64,000 nt of DNA, from assembly GCA_946566685.1 (NCBI GenBank), contig CAMNXA010000014.1:1-64000 (forward strand). The letters run 5' to 3'. The position numbers and the translations under genes were made by a program. Positions 18,332 through 25,920 of the stretch are shown piece by piece; position 1 is the first letter of the stretch, and the number at the start of each line of letters is the position of its first letter. Origin of the DNA: an uncultured Lachnospiraceae bacterium (GTDB lineage Bacteria; Bacillota; Clostridia; Lachnospirales; Lachnospiraceae). The notes beneath the pieces are model-generated. The model made no database searches and was not told the DNA's origin. It saw nothing but the letters and a program-made list of their open reading frames with translations.

Positions 18332-19111
18332 TCAGATCATGCCCTCCACAAAAGATACGATCATTCTCTTCATCTGCGCAAACACATGATCCGCCGCCAA
18401 TGGCAGGATCCGGATCGTCAGAAAGAGAATGCCAAGCCCTACCAGGACTTTTAACTGCATACCCACCGCAAACATATTTAATTGCGGAGATACCTTGGCC
18501 AGAACACCCAGCACACAGTTTAGAAGGATCATGGTACAGAAGATCGGAAGGATGATCCTGAATCCTATGGTGATATAATCACTCAGGAACATGATCACGG
18601 AATCAAGCAGCGCTTCCGTCTTAAAGACCGCACCATTTATCGGTATTAAAGTAAAGGTATCCACCAGCGCCTGTAAAAGATACTGGTACATGCCTGTAAT
18701 GATCAAAAACAGCGTAAACAGATACTGGTAAAACACCCCTGTAAAAGTCGCCTGCTCCCTGGTTGTCGGATCCATCAAAGACACCATCGAAAGGCCGACC
18801 TCCATATCTGCGATGCTTCCCGCAAAGGATGTCACCGTTGTACAGATCTGTGCACCCCAGCCGATCAGGAATCCCGTCAACACCTCTTTCATGACGATCA
18901 CCGCATAACCAAGCAAGGTATCATAGACCACGTCAACCCGATCTACCGCATGGAAGATCAGATATGCCAGGAAAATACTGAAGCCTATCTTCACCCGCCT
19001 GGGCACATTGGACATGCCAAAAAACGGTGCAATATACACAAAAGATGTGATCCGCACCAGAATCAGCAGGAAATATTCCAAATCTGCATACGTAAAGGTA
19101 AGATTTATCAT
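18332..19111 (-). CDS. fliR: Flagellar export apparatus protein FliR
   Basis: 259 residues with about six membrane helices. Family features are the N-terminal LILVRITSFVYIAPFFG, the GLSMVSLMDPTTREQ region and FLIITGMYQYLLQALVDTF. FliR packs with FliP and FliQ into the helical export gate. fliQ is 13 bp upstream and flhB follows 31 bp downstream, the usual P-Q-R-B order. Nothing unusual. Confidence 0.97.
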   Translation of the reverse strand: MINLTFTYADLEYFLLILVRITSFVYIAPFFGMSNVPRRVKIGFSIFLAYLIFHAVDRVDVVYDTLLGYAVIVMKEVLTGFLIGWGAQICTTVTSFAGSIADMEVGLSMVSLMDPTTREQATFTGVFYQYLFTLFLIITGMYQYLLQALVDTFTLIPINGAVFKTEALLDSVIMFLSDYITIGFRIILPIFCTMILLNCVLGVLAKVSPQLNMFAVGMQLKVLVGLGILFLTIRILPLAADHVFAQMKRMIVSFVEGMI

Positions 19112-19123
19112 GCGCTCCCACTT

Positions 19124-19393
19124 CTATCTGATGTAAGCATTAAAATTAGTCCACAGACGCGTCATATACTCCACCATATTATTCATGATCCAATGTCCCA
19201 TCACAATAAGCGCCAGAAAAATCGCCAGTATCTTGGGCACAAAGGTGAGCGTCTGCTCCTGGATGGACGTCACTGTCTGGAAAATACTCACGATAAGTCC
19301 CACTACCAGAGACACCAGAAGCAATGGCGCCGCGCACTTGATGATGGTAAAAAGCGCGTCCTCCGCGATAGCGGTGACATCATTTATCGTCAT
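19124..19393 (-). CDS. fliQ: Flagellar export apparatus protein FliQ
   Basis: 89 residues with two membrane helices, the family's normal size. Signature stretches are DALFTIIKCAAPLLLVSLVV, GLIVSIFQTVTSIQEQTLTF and FVPKILAIFLAL. Four copies are expected to wrap around the FliP-FliR core of the export gate. It lies 30 bp after fliP and 13 bp before fliR. Confidence 0.97.
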   Translation of the reverse strand: MTINDVTAIAEDALFTIIKCAAPLLLVSLVVGLIVSIFQTVTSIQEQTLTFVPKILAIFLALIVMGHWIMNNMVEYMTRLWTNFNAYIR

Positions 19394-19422
19394 GTACTCA
19401 CATCCTTTCCTCTACCGGCTGG

Positions 19423-20304
19423 TCACTGATAAAAACTTTCCACCACGCCCTTGATCACCAGATACCATCCGTCAGCCAGCACAAACAGAAGTATCTTAAA
19501 CGGCATGGAGATCGTAGTCGGCGGCAGCATCATCATACCCATACTCATCAGCGTAGATGCTACGACCATATCGATCACGATAAACGGAATATATATCAGA
19601 AAACCTATGATAAATGCCGTGCGCAGTTCATTGATGATAAAACTCGGCACCAACACACTCATAGGGATACTTGCCAGTTCCCCGTCCCACTCAGTACGGC
19701 TGATATCCATAAAGAAAGACACATCCTTTTTCAGCGTCTGGCCATACATAAACTGTCTGATCGGCTCCACCGCCGCTGTGATAGCTTCCTCCGTCTCCAG
19801 TTCACCCGCCTCGTAGGGCACCACAGCCTCCGTATAGACCTGGGCCAGCGTAGGCTGCATGATGAAAAACGTCAAAAAAAGCGCAATGCCGATCAACACC
19901 GTATTGGGCGGTGCCGTCTGCGTATTGAGCGCCTGTCTCGTAAAATGCAGGACAATGATCACCCTGGTAAACGAGGTTAACATAATAATCAATGACGGTG
20001 CAATAGCAATCAGGGTAAGGATCACCAGAATACGCAAAGCGCCATTCACACTGCCATTACCATTGTTGTATGTAACCGTCACCGTATTGGCTATATTTAG
20101 TTCTGCAAGATCATCGGCATTATCCGAATCCCCCGGCGGATCAATATTCGTCCGTTCCGTACTGGTACCAGTGAGATTGGAGTCCCGATAGGGAGTGTCA
20201 TTTACTGCATAGGCCGTAGCCTTCTGACTAAGACACAATATGCCTGCCACCACTAGCAGGCATATTAATTTTGCCAAATGATATCCGGAAAAATATCTCT
20301 TCAT
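19423..20304 (-). CDS. fliP: Flagellar export apparatus protein FliP
   Basis: 293 residues. A cleavable-looking N-terminal signal (about 10-32, ICLLVVAGILCLSQKATAYA) is followed by a short periplasmic-type segment and four membrane helices. Conserved motifs include LTSFTRVIIVLHFTRQAL, TAPPNTVLIGIALFLTFF and the C-terminal MGMMMLPPTTISMPFKILLF. Five FliP subunits form the pore of the export gate, stabilised by FliO. Its ATG overlaps the fliO stop by four bases (ATGA), indicating coupled translation. Confidence 0.98.
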   Translation of the reverse strand: MKRYFSGYHLAKLICLLVVAGILCLSQKATAYAVNDTPYRDSNLTGTSTERTNIDPPGDSDNADDLAELNIANTVTVTYNNGNGSVNGALRILVILTLIAIAPSLIIMLTSFTRVIIVLHFTRQALNTQTAPPNTVLIGIALFLTFFIMQPTLAQVYTEAVVPYEAGELETEEAITAAVEPIRQFMYGQTLKKDVSFFMDISRTEWDGELASIPMSVLVPSFIINELRTAFIIGFLIYIPFIVIDMVVASTLMSMGMMMLPPTTISMPFKILLFVLADGWYLVIKGVVESFYQ

Positions 20305-20693
20305 TCGTCTCGCCCGTCTTCTTTTTCCAGAAATTTTTCTCTTTGTATTTTGGCCAATACGTCCTTAAAACCGGACAGGCCGCCAGAGTTTCCTTCTACA
20401 AGGCATAAATCCCCCTTCGGAATCTCTGCTAACATTGTAACACTATCTTTGCAAACTGCAACTGCCAAATATTTCTGACCGATTCTTATAATCTGCACAT
20501 ATTTGTTGTTGGACATACGAAGCGTCTCAACAACCTCCATATTCGTATTAGAAGACGCACTCTTCTGATAGCCGCCAATCCATCTGGTGACAAAATAAGT
20601 GATTCCCAATACAAATACGAAAAGAATCAATATCGTCATAAACTGTACATAGGAGTCAGTTCTACCCGATACCGCAAGAATCATATTATCCAA
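20301..20693 (-). CDS. fliO: Flagellar assembly protein FliO (FliO/FliZ family)
   Basis: About 130 residues. A single membrane helix (about 19-40, ILILFVFVLGITYFVTRWIG) is followed by a cytoplasmic domain with the family motif MEVVETLRMSNNKYVQIIRI. FliO is a scaffold that helps FliP assemble. The track start is a TTG that overlaps the end of cheY by eight bases, 3 nt after an AAGAAGG site. The in-frame ATG three codons later (20684), which clears the cheY stop, is equally possible. A cheY-fliO-fliP order is typical of Firmicutes. Confidence 0.9.
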   Translation of the reverse strand: MDNMILAVSGRTDSYVQFMTILILFVFVLGITYFVTRWIGGYQKSASSNTNMEVVETLRMSNNKYVQIIRIGQKYLAVAVCKDSVTMLAEIPKGDLCLVEGNSGGLSGFKDVLAKIQREKFLEKEDGRDE

Positions 20694-21048
20694 CGACCTT
20701 CTTCACAGCCTCAAGCACACGGTCAGCCTGGAAAGGTTTTACGATAAAATCCTTTGCACCGGACTGAATAGACTCGATAACCATTGCCTGCTGTCCCATA
20801 GCAGAGCACATGATAACCATCGCCCCCGGATCTCCCTCTTTGATCTTCTTAAGTGCCTGAATACCATCCATTTCAGGCATGGTAATATCCATCAATACAA
20901 GATCGGGTTTCAGCTCATTGTACTTTTCAACTGCCTTTGCGCCGTTCTCAGCCTCTCCTGCCACGTTGTAACCATTTTTGGTCAGAATGTCCTTAATCAT
21001 CATTCGCATAAACGCTGCATCGTCACATACTAAAATATTCTTTGCCAT
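20686..21048 (-). CDS. cheY: Chemotaxis response regulator CheY
   Basis: 120 residues, a stand-alone receiver domain. The acidic pair is Asp9/Asp10 (VCDDAAFMR), the phosphoacceptor Asp54 (MDITMPEMDG), the switch Ser82 (IMCSAMGQQ) and Lys104 (DFIVKPFQ); all are in their standard places. Phosphorylated by CheA, it binds FliM/FliY at the switch. In Firmicutes, CheY-P favours counterclockwise rotation; that is family knowledge. Placed between fliY and fliO as in Bacillus. A strong AGGAGA site precedes the ATG. Confidence 0.98.
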   Translation of the reverse strand: MAKNILVCDDAAFMRMMIKDILTKNGYNVAGEAENGAKAVEKYNELKPDLVLMDITMPEMDGIQALKKIKEGDPGAMVIMCSAMGQQAMVIESIQSGAKDFIVKPFQADRVLEAVKKVVG

Positions 21049-21068
21049 CTTTCTTCTCCTATTACATT

Positions 21069-22313
21069 TTATTTGATAATTTCAGTTACACGAATACCAA
21101 AACTTTCTTCAATCACTACTACTTCACCCTTCGCCACGAACTTGCCATTCACTAAAACATCTATCGGTTCCCCGGCGATCTTATCCAGTTCAATGATGGT
21201 TCCCGGTGCGAAATCCAGGATATCTGAAATGGATTTAGAAGTCCTTCCCAGTTCTACAGTTACCTCCAGCGGCACATCCTTGATCAGTTCAATGTTCTCC
21301 TGACTCTGCATCGGATTAAAATCATTGCTAAAATTCTGGAACTGAACCGGCTGTATATTCATGTTAGGCTGCATCTGCATCTGTGGCATCATCTGCATCT
21401 GCGGCATTTGCATCTGTGGCATCATCTGCATTTGCGGCATTGCCATCTGCGGCTGCATCTGCATCTGCGGCATTCCCATCTGCCCCATATCCATCTGAGG
21501 GGCTGCCATCTGTGGCTGCATGGCGGGAGCCGGCTGTGGTGCAGGAGCCGGGGCTGGCGCAGGTTCGGGGGCCGGAGCCGCCGGTGCAGAATCACCGCCG
21601 TCCTGACTGCTTATAAAGGTATTATATATTTCTTTCGCAAATTCTATCGGATACAGCTGCATGATGGAAGAATCTACCAGATCATCAATCTGCATCCGGA
21701 AGGCAATCTTAACAAATGTCCCTTCCAGGAATGGCGCGATATCTCCACCAGATTTGAAGGCCGTCAAATCTACCAGACTTGCCTCCGGGGGACTGATATC
21801 GATCATCTTGCCAAGCATCGTGGAAAGAGATGTGGCTGATGATCCCATCATCTGGTTCATCGCCTCCGAGATCGCACTTAAGTGCAGTTCTCCCAATTCC
21901 CCATCCGTATTGCTTCCATCACCACCCATCATCAAATCGGTGATGACCTTTACATCATGCTCCTTTAATACCAGGATATTGGAACCGTCCAGACCTTGTG
22001 TATATTTAATCTGGATAAACACACACGGCTTTTCATACTCATCCAGTACGTTCTTCCACACCGCCATCGAAACGGTCGGCGTTGTGATATTGACCTTACG
22101 ATTTACAATGGAAAACAATGTAGTGGCCGAGGATCCCATACTGATGTTGGCCACCTCGCCAACGGCATCTTTCTCATAATCCGTAAGCAGACTTTCATCT
22201 GGCACCATCTCACCCGCCGCTGATGTATCTTCCATCGCAGCGCCGTCATCAGCCGGTGCATCCATGCCGGTCAGGAGCGCATTTATTTCATCTTGTGATA
22301 ACATTCCGTCCAT
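21069..22313 (-). CDS. fliY: Flagellar switch protein and CheY-P phosphatase FliY
   Basis: 414 residues. The N-terminus begins LSQDEINALL, the CheY-P-binding peptide shared with FliM. A CheC-like domain (about 40-230) has both active-site motifs, VGEVANISMGSSATTL and ISEAMNQMMGSSATSL, each with Glu and Asn. A Pro/Ala then Met/Gln/Pro-rich linker (about 245-325) follows, and a C-terminal FliN/SpoA domain (VTVELGRTSKSISDIL, PIDVLVNGKFVAKGEVVVIE). It forms the lower C-ring and removes phosphate from CheY-P at the motor. It starts 4 bp after fliM. The PQM-type repeat linker is longer and more methionine-rich than I expect for the family. Confidence 0.97.
   Translation of the reverse strand: MDGMLSQDEINALLTGMDAPADDGAAMEDTSAAGEMVPDESLLTDYEKDAVGEVANISMGSSATTLFSIVNRKVNITTPTVSMAVWKNVLDEYEKPCVFIQIKYTQGLDGSNILVLKEHDVKVITDLMMGGDGSNTDGELGELHLSAISEAMNQMMGSSATSLSTMLGKMIDISPPEASLVDLTAFKSGGDIAPFLEGTFVKIAFRMQIDDLVDSSIMQLYPIEFAKEIYNTFISSQDGGDSAPAAPAPEPAPAPAPAPQPAPAMQPQMAAPQMDMGQMGMPQMQMQPQMAMPQMQMMPQMQMPQMQMMPQMQMQPNMNIQPVQFQNFSNDFNPMQSQENIELIKDVPLEVTVELGRTSKSISDILDFAPGTIIELDKIAGEPIDVLVNGKFVAKGEVVVIEESFGIRVTEIIK
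21362..21500 (-). repeat. Met/Gln/Pro-coding short tandem repeats inside fliY
   Basis: A run of imperfect units built on CATCTGCGGCATxxGCATC (plus strand) encodes PQMQM- and PQMAM-type repeats in the FliY linker. Units of 6, 9 and 12 codons alternate. Such tracts can expand or contract by replication slippage without changing frame, because units are multiples of three. It joins the phosphatase and FliN domains, so copy number would change linker length only. Confidence 0.8.
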
Positions 22314-22317
22314 GCCT

Positions 22318-23298
22318 TTATTCCCCCTCTCTGATTACCGATGTGACTCTGACAGCATTCCTGTCTTTACTGGTACCAGGCAATGCGGTGAACTTCTTGA
22401 TATTACCCACGTACACCTTAAGATCCTGCTCCACTTCGGTATCTAATCGTATGATATCTCCGACCTGCAAATTGACAAAATCGGTAACCGATATATTGGT
22501 CTTGCCAAGCACTGCCTTGACCGGAACATCCACTCTCTTGATCAGAGCTCCGATATATTCCTCGAAGTCTTCCTCATTCTGTTCCTGCATATTTGCATAC
22601 CAGAACTTCGTATTGAGTTTATCCATGACACTCTCCAACGTGAAAAAGGGGAGACATACATTCATGAATCCTTCGACTTCGCCTATCTTTACATTTAGTG
22701 TAACGATCGCGATCATATCGTTAGGTGCGATGATCTGTGCAAACTGGGAATTGGTCTCGATTCGCTCCATCATGGGATTGATATCGACCACATTCCTCCA
22801 TGGTTCCCGCATGAGCTGCATACACACCACCATCATCTTCTCTATGATCGTCATTTCTATTTCCGTGTAATCCCTGTTCTTTTCCAGAGGATCACCCGCG
22901 CCGCCCAGCATCCTGTCTATCATCGCAAAGCCAAGCTGAGCCGCCAGTTCTATCAGTATCGTACCGCCAAGAGGCTGGAAATTCACGATACCCAGGATAA
23001 CCGGATTTGAAAGGGCGTTGCTAAACTCCGAGAAAATGACCGTCTCGGAACTTGCCACGGATACCTGTACATTCTTTCTCAGATATACCGGCAGGCTCGT
23101 GGATAGCAGCCGTCCATAATGTTCATATATAATTTCCAATGTCCGCAGATGCTCTTTGGAGAACTTTGTAGGACGCTTAAAATCATAGTTCTTCACCTGT
23201 TTATCATTGGCGTCATTCATGTCATCTGCATCTAATTCACCACTGCTCAGCGCGGCAAGCAGATTATCAATCTCACTTTGTGATAATACCTCACCCAC
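22318..23298 (-). CDS. fliM: Flagellar motor switch protein FliM
   Basis: 326 residues. The N-terminal CheY-P-binding peptide is present (VLSQSEIDNLLAALSSGE). The middle CheC-like domain without phosphatase motifs (about 45-235) contains the family GGAGDPLEKNRDYTEIE, and a C-terminal SpoA domain ends the protein (VPVKAVLGKTNISVTDFVNL). FliM connects FliG to FliY in the C-ring and receives CheY-P. The start is a GTG with an AGGAGGTGA site about nine bases upstream. fliL precedes it and fliY follows after 4 bp. Confidence 0.98.
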   Translation of the reverse strand: MGEVLSQSEIDNLLAALSSGELDADDMNDANDKQVKNYDFKRPTKFSKEHLRTLEIIYEHYGRLLSTSLPVYLRKNVQVSVASSETVIFSEFSNALSNPVILGIVNFQPLGGTILIELAAQLGFAMIDRMLGGAGDPLEKNRDYTEIEMTIIEKMMVVCMQLMREPWRNVVDINPMMERIETNSQFAQIIAPNDMIAIVTLNVKIGEVEGFMNVCLPFFTLESVMDKLNTKFWYANMQEQNEEDFEEYIGALIKRVDVPVKAVLGKTNISVTDFVNLQVGDIIRLDTEVEQDLKVYVGNIKKFTALPGTSKDRNAVRVTSVIREGE

Positions 23299-23337
23299 GA
23301 AAAGTTCACCTCCTGTGGTACTTATTTGTTCTAAATA

Positions 23338-23856
23338 CTATCCAAACATGATGTCACCGAATGACACGTTATAGATAAACTGGGAATCGAACATGGTCTG
23401 TATTCTTTCAAGTATTTCCTGTTTGATCTGCTCTTGATTGCTTCTGGCCTCTTCCATTGTGTAATTGGCAAAGACACTGTTAATCTCATCCTTGATCAAA
23501 CCCTCATGCTTACTGAGGTCAGAGCCATAATCCTTATAGCCATCCGCCTTAATATTGATAGCCAACGTAATGGAAACGATACAGTAATGATCTTTATCGT
23601 CTCCCTCACCCTTTTTAAGCGGAATCGTCATTGGTTCTGCAAACGAATACGTCTCGGTATCCGCCATGGAAACCATTTCCTCTACTTCTGCCTCCTGATC
23701 CGATACCAGTTCCAGATCAAGTGCTGTGGCAATATTATCCACGAGAGCAGCGGTTTTCTTAGAAGCGCCCGTCACACTGAACATCATTATGGCTGTCAAT
23801 ACTATATTTACGATCAACAGCGCCAGAATAATAATGGAAATCAGATTTTTCTTCAT
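23338..23856 (-). CDS. fliL: Flagellar basal body-associated protein FliL
   Basis: 172 residues. One membrane helix (about 5-28, LISIIILALLIVNIVLTAIM) is followed by an extracytoplasmic domain of the FliL family, ending with the ILERIQTMFDSQFIYNVSFG segment. FliL forms rings around the stator and strengthens torque. It lies between motB (87-bp gap) and fliM (39-bp gap). The gap before it has no clear terminator, so I treat it as part of the same operon. Confidence 0.93.
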   Translation of the reverse strand: MKKNLISIIILALLIVNIVLTAIMMFSVTGASKKTAALVDNIATALDLELVSDQEAEVEEMVSMADTETYSFAEPMTIPLKKGEGDDKDHYCIVSITLAINIKADGYKDYGSDLSKHEGLIKDEINSVFANYTMEEARSNQEQIKQEILERIQTMFDSQFIYNVSFGDIMFG

Positions 23857-23943
23857 AGCCGTACTATTCTCCTTTTACTCACCTTATACCTATATCTGAA
23901 GTCTACTTTAGTAAATAGATTACTTATGTAAACTTTCAAACCT

Positions 23944-24750
23944 TTAATAAGAACTCAGCGCATTATAGATCTTAATTTCTACACGTCTGTTCTTAGCCCT
24001 GCCCTCCACGGTGGAATTATCCGCCACCGGAAGATACTCTCCCCTGCCGGCATGTTTGATATTAGCCGGATTCAAATTAGTGACATCCAACAGATAATTG
24101 AACACCGATAAAGCACGCCCTGAACTCAGTTCATCATTATTAGAGTACTTTGCCCCCGACATCGGCACATTATCCGTGTGGCCTTCTATTTCGATGGTGC
24201 CGTCCGCATATCGTTCCAGAATCAGTCCTACCTGATCTAACACCGGTTTCGCCTCATCCTTCAAAAGAGTGCTTCCCGAATCAAAAAGGAGCGCTCCCTT
24301 TAAGGTAAGCTGCACATACTGGGATGTGAATTCGATATCGATCATCTCATCCATATCCTTCTCCTCGACAGCCTCCTGGATCATCTCAGCGAGTTCCTCA
24401 GACTGCTCCATCTGCGCCTCCTCCATCTGTGCCTGTGCATTGGCCACATCTTCGGAGACGATATCGCCCTCATCCATCTTACCTGTACTATTAATATATT
24501 CATCCAGTTCATTGAGCTGGCTAACCCCGTTACTGATCAGAATACCATCACCGATTGCTGTAGAGCCCGCGGTAAACACGGAAAAAGTCTGGTTAAAAGA
24601 AGCTACCACTTTTTCCCATTTCTCCGCATCCACAGTGGACATGGAGAACAACAGCACGAAGAAGCAAAGCAACAGATTCATCAGATCCGCAAACGTGGAC
24701 TGCCACGCCGGGGCGCCTTTCGGCGGCTCATCCGGTTTTCTGTTAGCCAT
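23944..24750 (-). CDS. motB: Flagellar stator protein MotB
   Basis: 268 residues. A basic N-terminus and a single membrane helix hold the ion-binding Asp22 in STFADLMNLLLCFFVLLFSM. A long acidic helical linker (about 85-140) follows. The OmpA-type peptidoglycan-binding domain has IEIEGHTDNVPMSG and NDELSSGRALSVFNYL. MotB anchors the stator to the cell wall and conducts the driving ion with MotA. Its start overlaps motA by eight bases. The linker, rich in QMEEAQMEQSEELAEMIQ-type sequence, may act as the plug region. Confidence 0.97.
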   Translation of the reverse strand: MANRKPDEPPKGAPAWQSTFADLMNLLLCFFVLLFSMSTVDAEKWEKVVASFNQTFSVFTAGSTAIGDGILISNGVSQLNELDEYINSTGKMDEGDIVSEDVANAQAQMEEAQMEQSEELAEMIQEAVEEKDMDEMIDIEFTSQYVQLTLKGALLFDSGSTLLKDEAKPVLDQVGLILERYADGTIEIEGHTDNVPMSGAKYSNNDELSSGRALSVFNYLLDVTNLNPANIKHAGRGEYLPVADNSTVEGRAKNRRVEIKIYNALSSY

Positions 24751-25552
24751 TCATCTCACCTCCGCCTTCTTCTTCCGTAGAACCTCTATCCGCAGGTGCC
24801 AGGAAGGATTTCAGCTTCTCCTCAATCACTCGAGGGTTCTCACCTGCCTGAATGGATAAAAGGCCTTCTATCTCAATCTCCTTGACCATCATCTCATCCG
24901 CGTTTTTGGACTTTAACTTACTGGCCACAGGCGCACATATCCAGTTTGCAAGTATTGAACCATATAAGGTGGTGATCAATGCGACTGCCATGGACGGACC
25001 GATAGCAGACGGATCATCCATCTTTTTCAACATGTTAATCAGACCGATCAGGGTACCGATCATACCCCAGGCAGGACCCATTGCACCCAGGTTCTCCCAG
25101 AATCCAATCTTATCCTTATGTCTGCCCTCCACGCTGACAAGTTCTGTCTCCATGATGGCACGCACCAGTTCCGGATCCGTACCGTCTACAATCAAAAGGA
25201 TTCCTTTCTTTAAGAACTCATCATCTATATCACTGGCAGCTTCCTCCAAAGAAAGCAGGCCTTCCTTACGGGCCACATTAGACAACTCAATAATTTTCTT
25301 AATCACATCGGGAACATTCATTGCCGACATTTTAAAAATCAGCATGATGCTTTTCAGACCGGCAAGATAATTCGGCAGCGTATAGCTGGCAAGAATACAA
25401 CTGAAAGAACCTCCGAAAGTAATCAGTATAGACGGAACATCGACAAAACTAAACAGATTCGAGACTACAATACCTGCGTCTTTGTCAAATACAATACCGA
25501 AAATAACCAATATCATACACAATACTAATCCCAGAATCGAAGCTATATCCAT
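24743..25552 (-). CDS. motA: Flagellar stator protein MotA
   Basis: 269 residues with four membrane helices (two near the N-terminus, two around 150-205) and a large cytoplasmic loop with the charged residues that contact FliG. Conserved features are WENLGAMGPAWGMIGTLIGL and ALITTLYGSILANWICAP. With MotB it forms the ion-driven stator. It follows flbD by 21 bp, and the flbD-motA-motB order is common in Clostridia. The sequence alone does not decide between protons and sodium. Confidence 0.97.
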   Translation of the reverse strand: MDIASILGLVLCMILVIFGIVFDKDAGIVVSNLFSFVDVPSILITFGGSFSCILASYTLPNYLAGLKSIMLIFKMSAMNVPDVIKKIIELSNVARKEGLLSLEEAASDIDDEFLKKGILLIVDGTDPELVRAIMETELVSVEGRHKDKIGFWENLGAMGPAWGMIGTLIGLINMLKKMDDPSAIGPSMAVALITTLYGSILANWICAPVASKLKSKNADEMMVKEIEIEGLLSIQAGENPRVIEEKLKSFLAPADRGSTEEEGGGEMNG

Positions 25553-25573
25553 ATGTACACACCCACTTTTACA

Positions 25574-25759
25574 CTAGTCTGCAAAAATATCCTTTCTATA
25601 CGATTTTACTAAATTTTTCACTTCTTGTCTACTTTCTTTTACAATTATTTTCCGGCCTGTTGTAAAAGACAACACCGTGTCAGGCGTCTCCTCCACAAGT
25701 TCCAACAGATCAGGATTTATCAGTACCTTGACGCCGTTAATTTTCGTCACTTCAACCAT
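25574..25759 (-). CDS. flbD: FlbD family flagellar protein
   Basis: 61 residues. Conserved start VEVTKINGVKVLINPDLLE and central TPDTVLSFTTGRKIIVKE match the small FlbD/SwrD family. In Bacillus the homologue SwrD raises motor torque by supporting stator function; its position immediately before motA fits. It is the first gene after an apparent terminator and SigA-type promoter, so it leads the second half of the fla/che cluster. ATG preceded by TAGGAGTG. Confidence 0.93.
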   Translation of the reverse strand: MVEVTKINGVKVLINPDLLELVEETPDTVLSFTTGRKIIVKESRQEVKNLVKSYRKDIFAD

Positions 25760-25832
25760 CGTTCACTCCTACAACCGTAGTAACTTTTTCTCATTATTTT
25801 CTTTCTCTGTGCCCACAACATGGAACTTTATT

Positions 25833-25861
25833 ATTCTACCACACATCTTCCAAAACTGCAA
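25833..25861 (-). promoter_or_regulatory. SigA-type promoter for flbD-motA-...-mcp
   Basis: On the minus strand TTGCAG (25856-25861) and TAGAAT (25833-25838) are separated by 17 bases. They lie about 75 bases upstream of flbD and directly after the terminator of flgE. This suggests the distal fla/che genes can be transcribed independently of the flgB promoter. Confidence 0.65.
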
Positions 25862-25864
25862 AAG

Positions 25865-25910
25865 AATTTTAAAAGAGGAACCCTCTTTCCAGAAAGTTCC
25901 TCCCTCTTTA
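25865..25910 (-). terminator. Hairpin terminator after flgE
   Basis: The minus strand reads AGGAAC, a spacer of about 14 bases, then GTTCCT, extended imperfectly by flanking AAAGAGG and CTTTT, and followed by the T-rich TTTTAAAATTCTTTT. It begins about 10 bases after the flgE stop. Some readthrough is likely because the spacer is long and the outer stem is imperfect. Confidence 0.65.
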
Positions 25911-25920
25911 CTGTATCTTA

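Noticed and set aside
23857-23943. Separate promoter for fliL
   Set aside because: Only weak TTTACA-N16-TAAAGT; no terminator precedes it, so the gene is best read as part of the motAB transcript.
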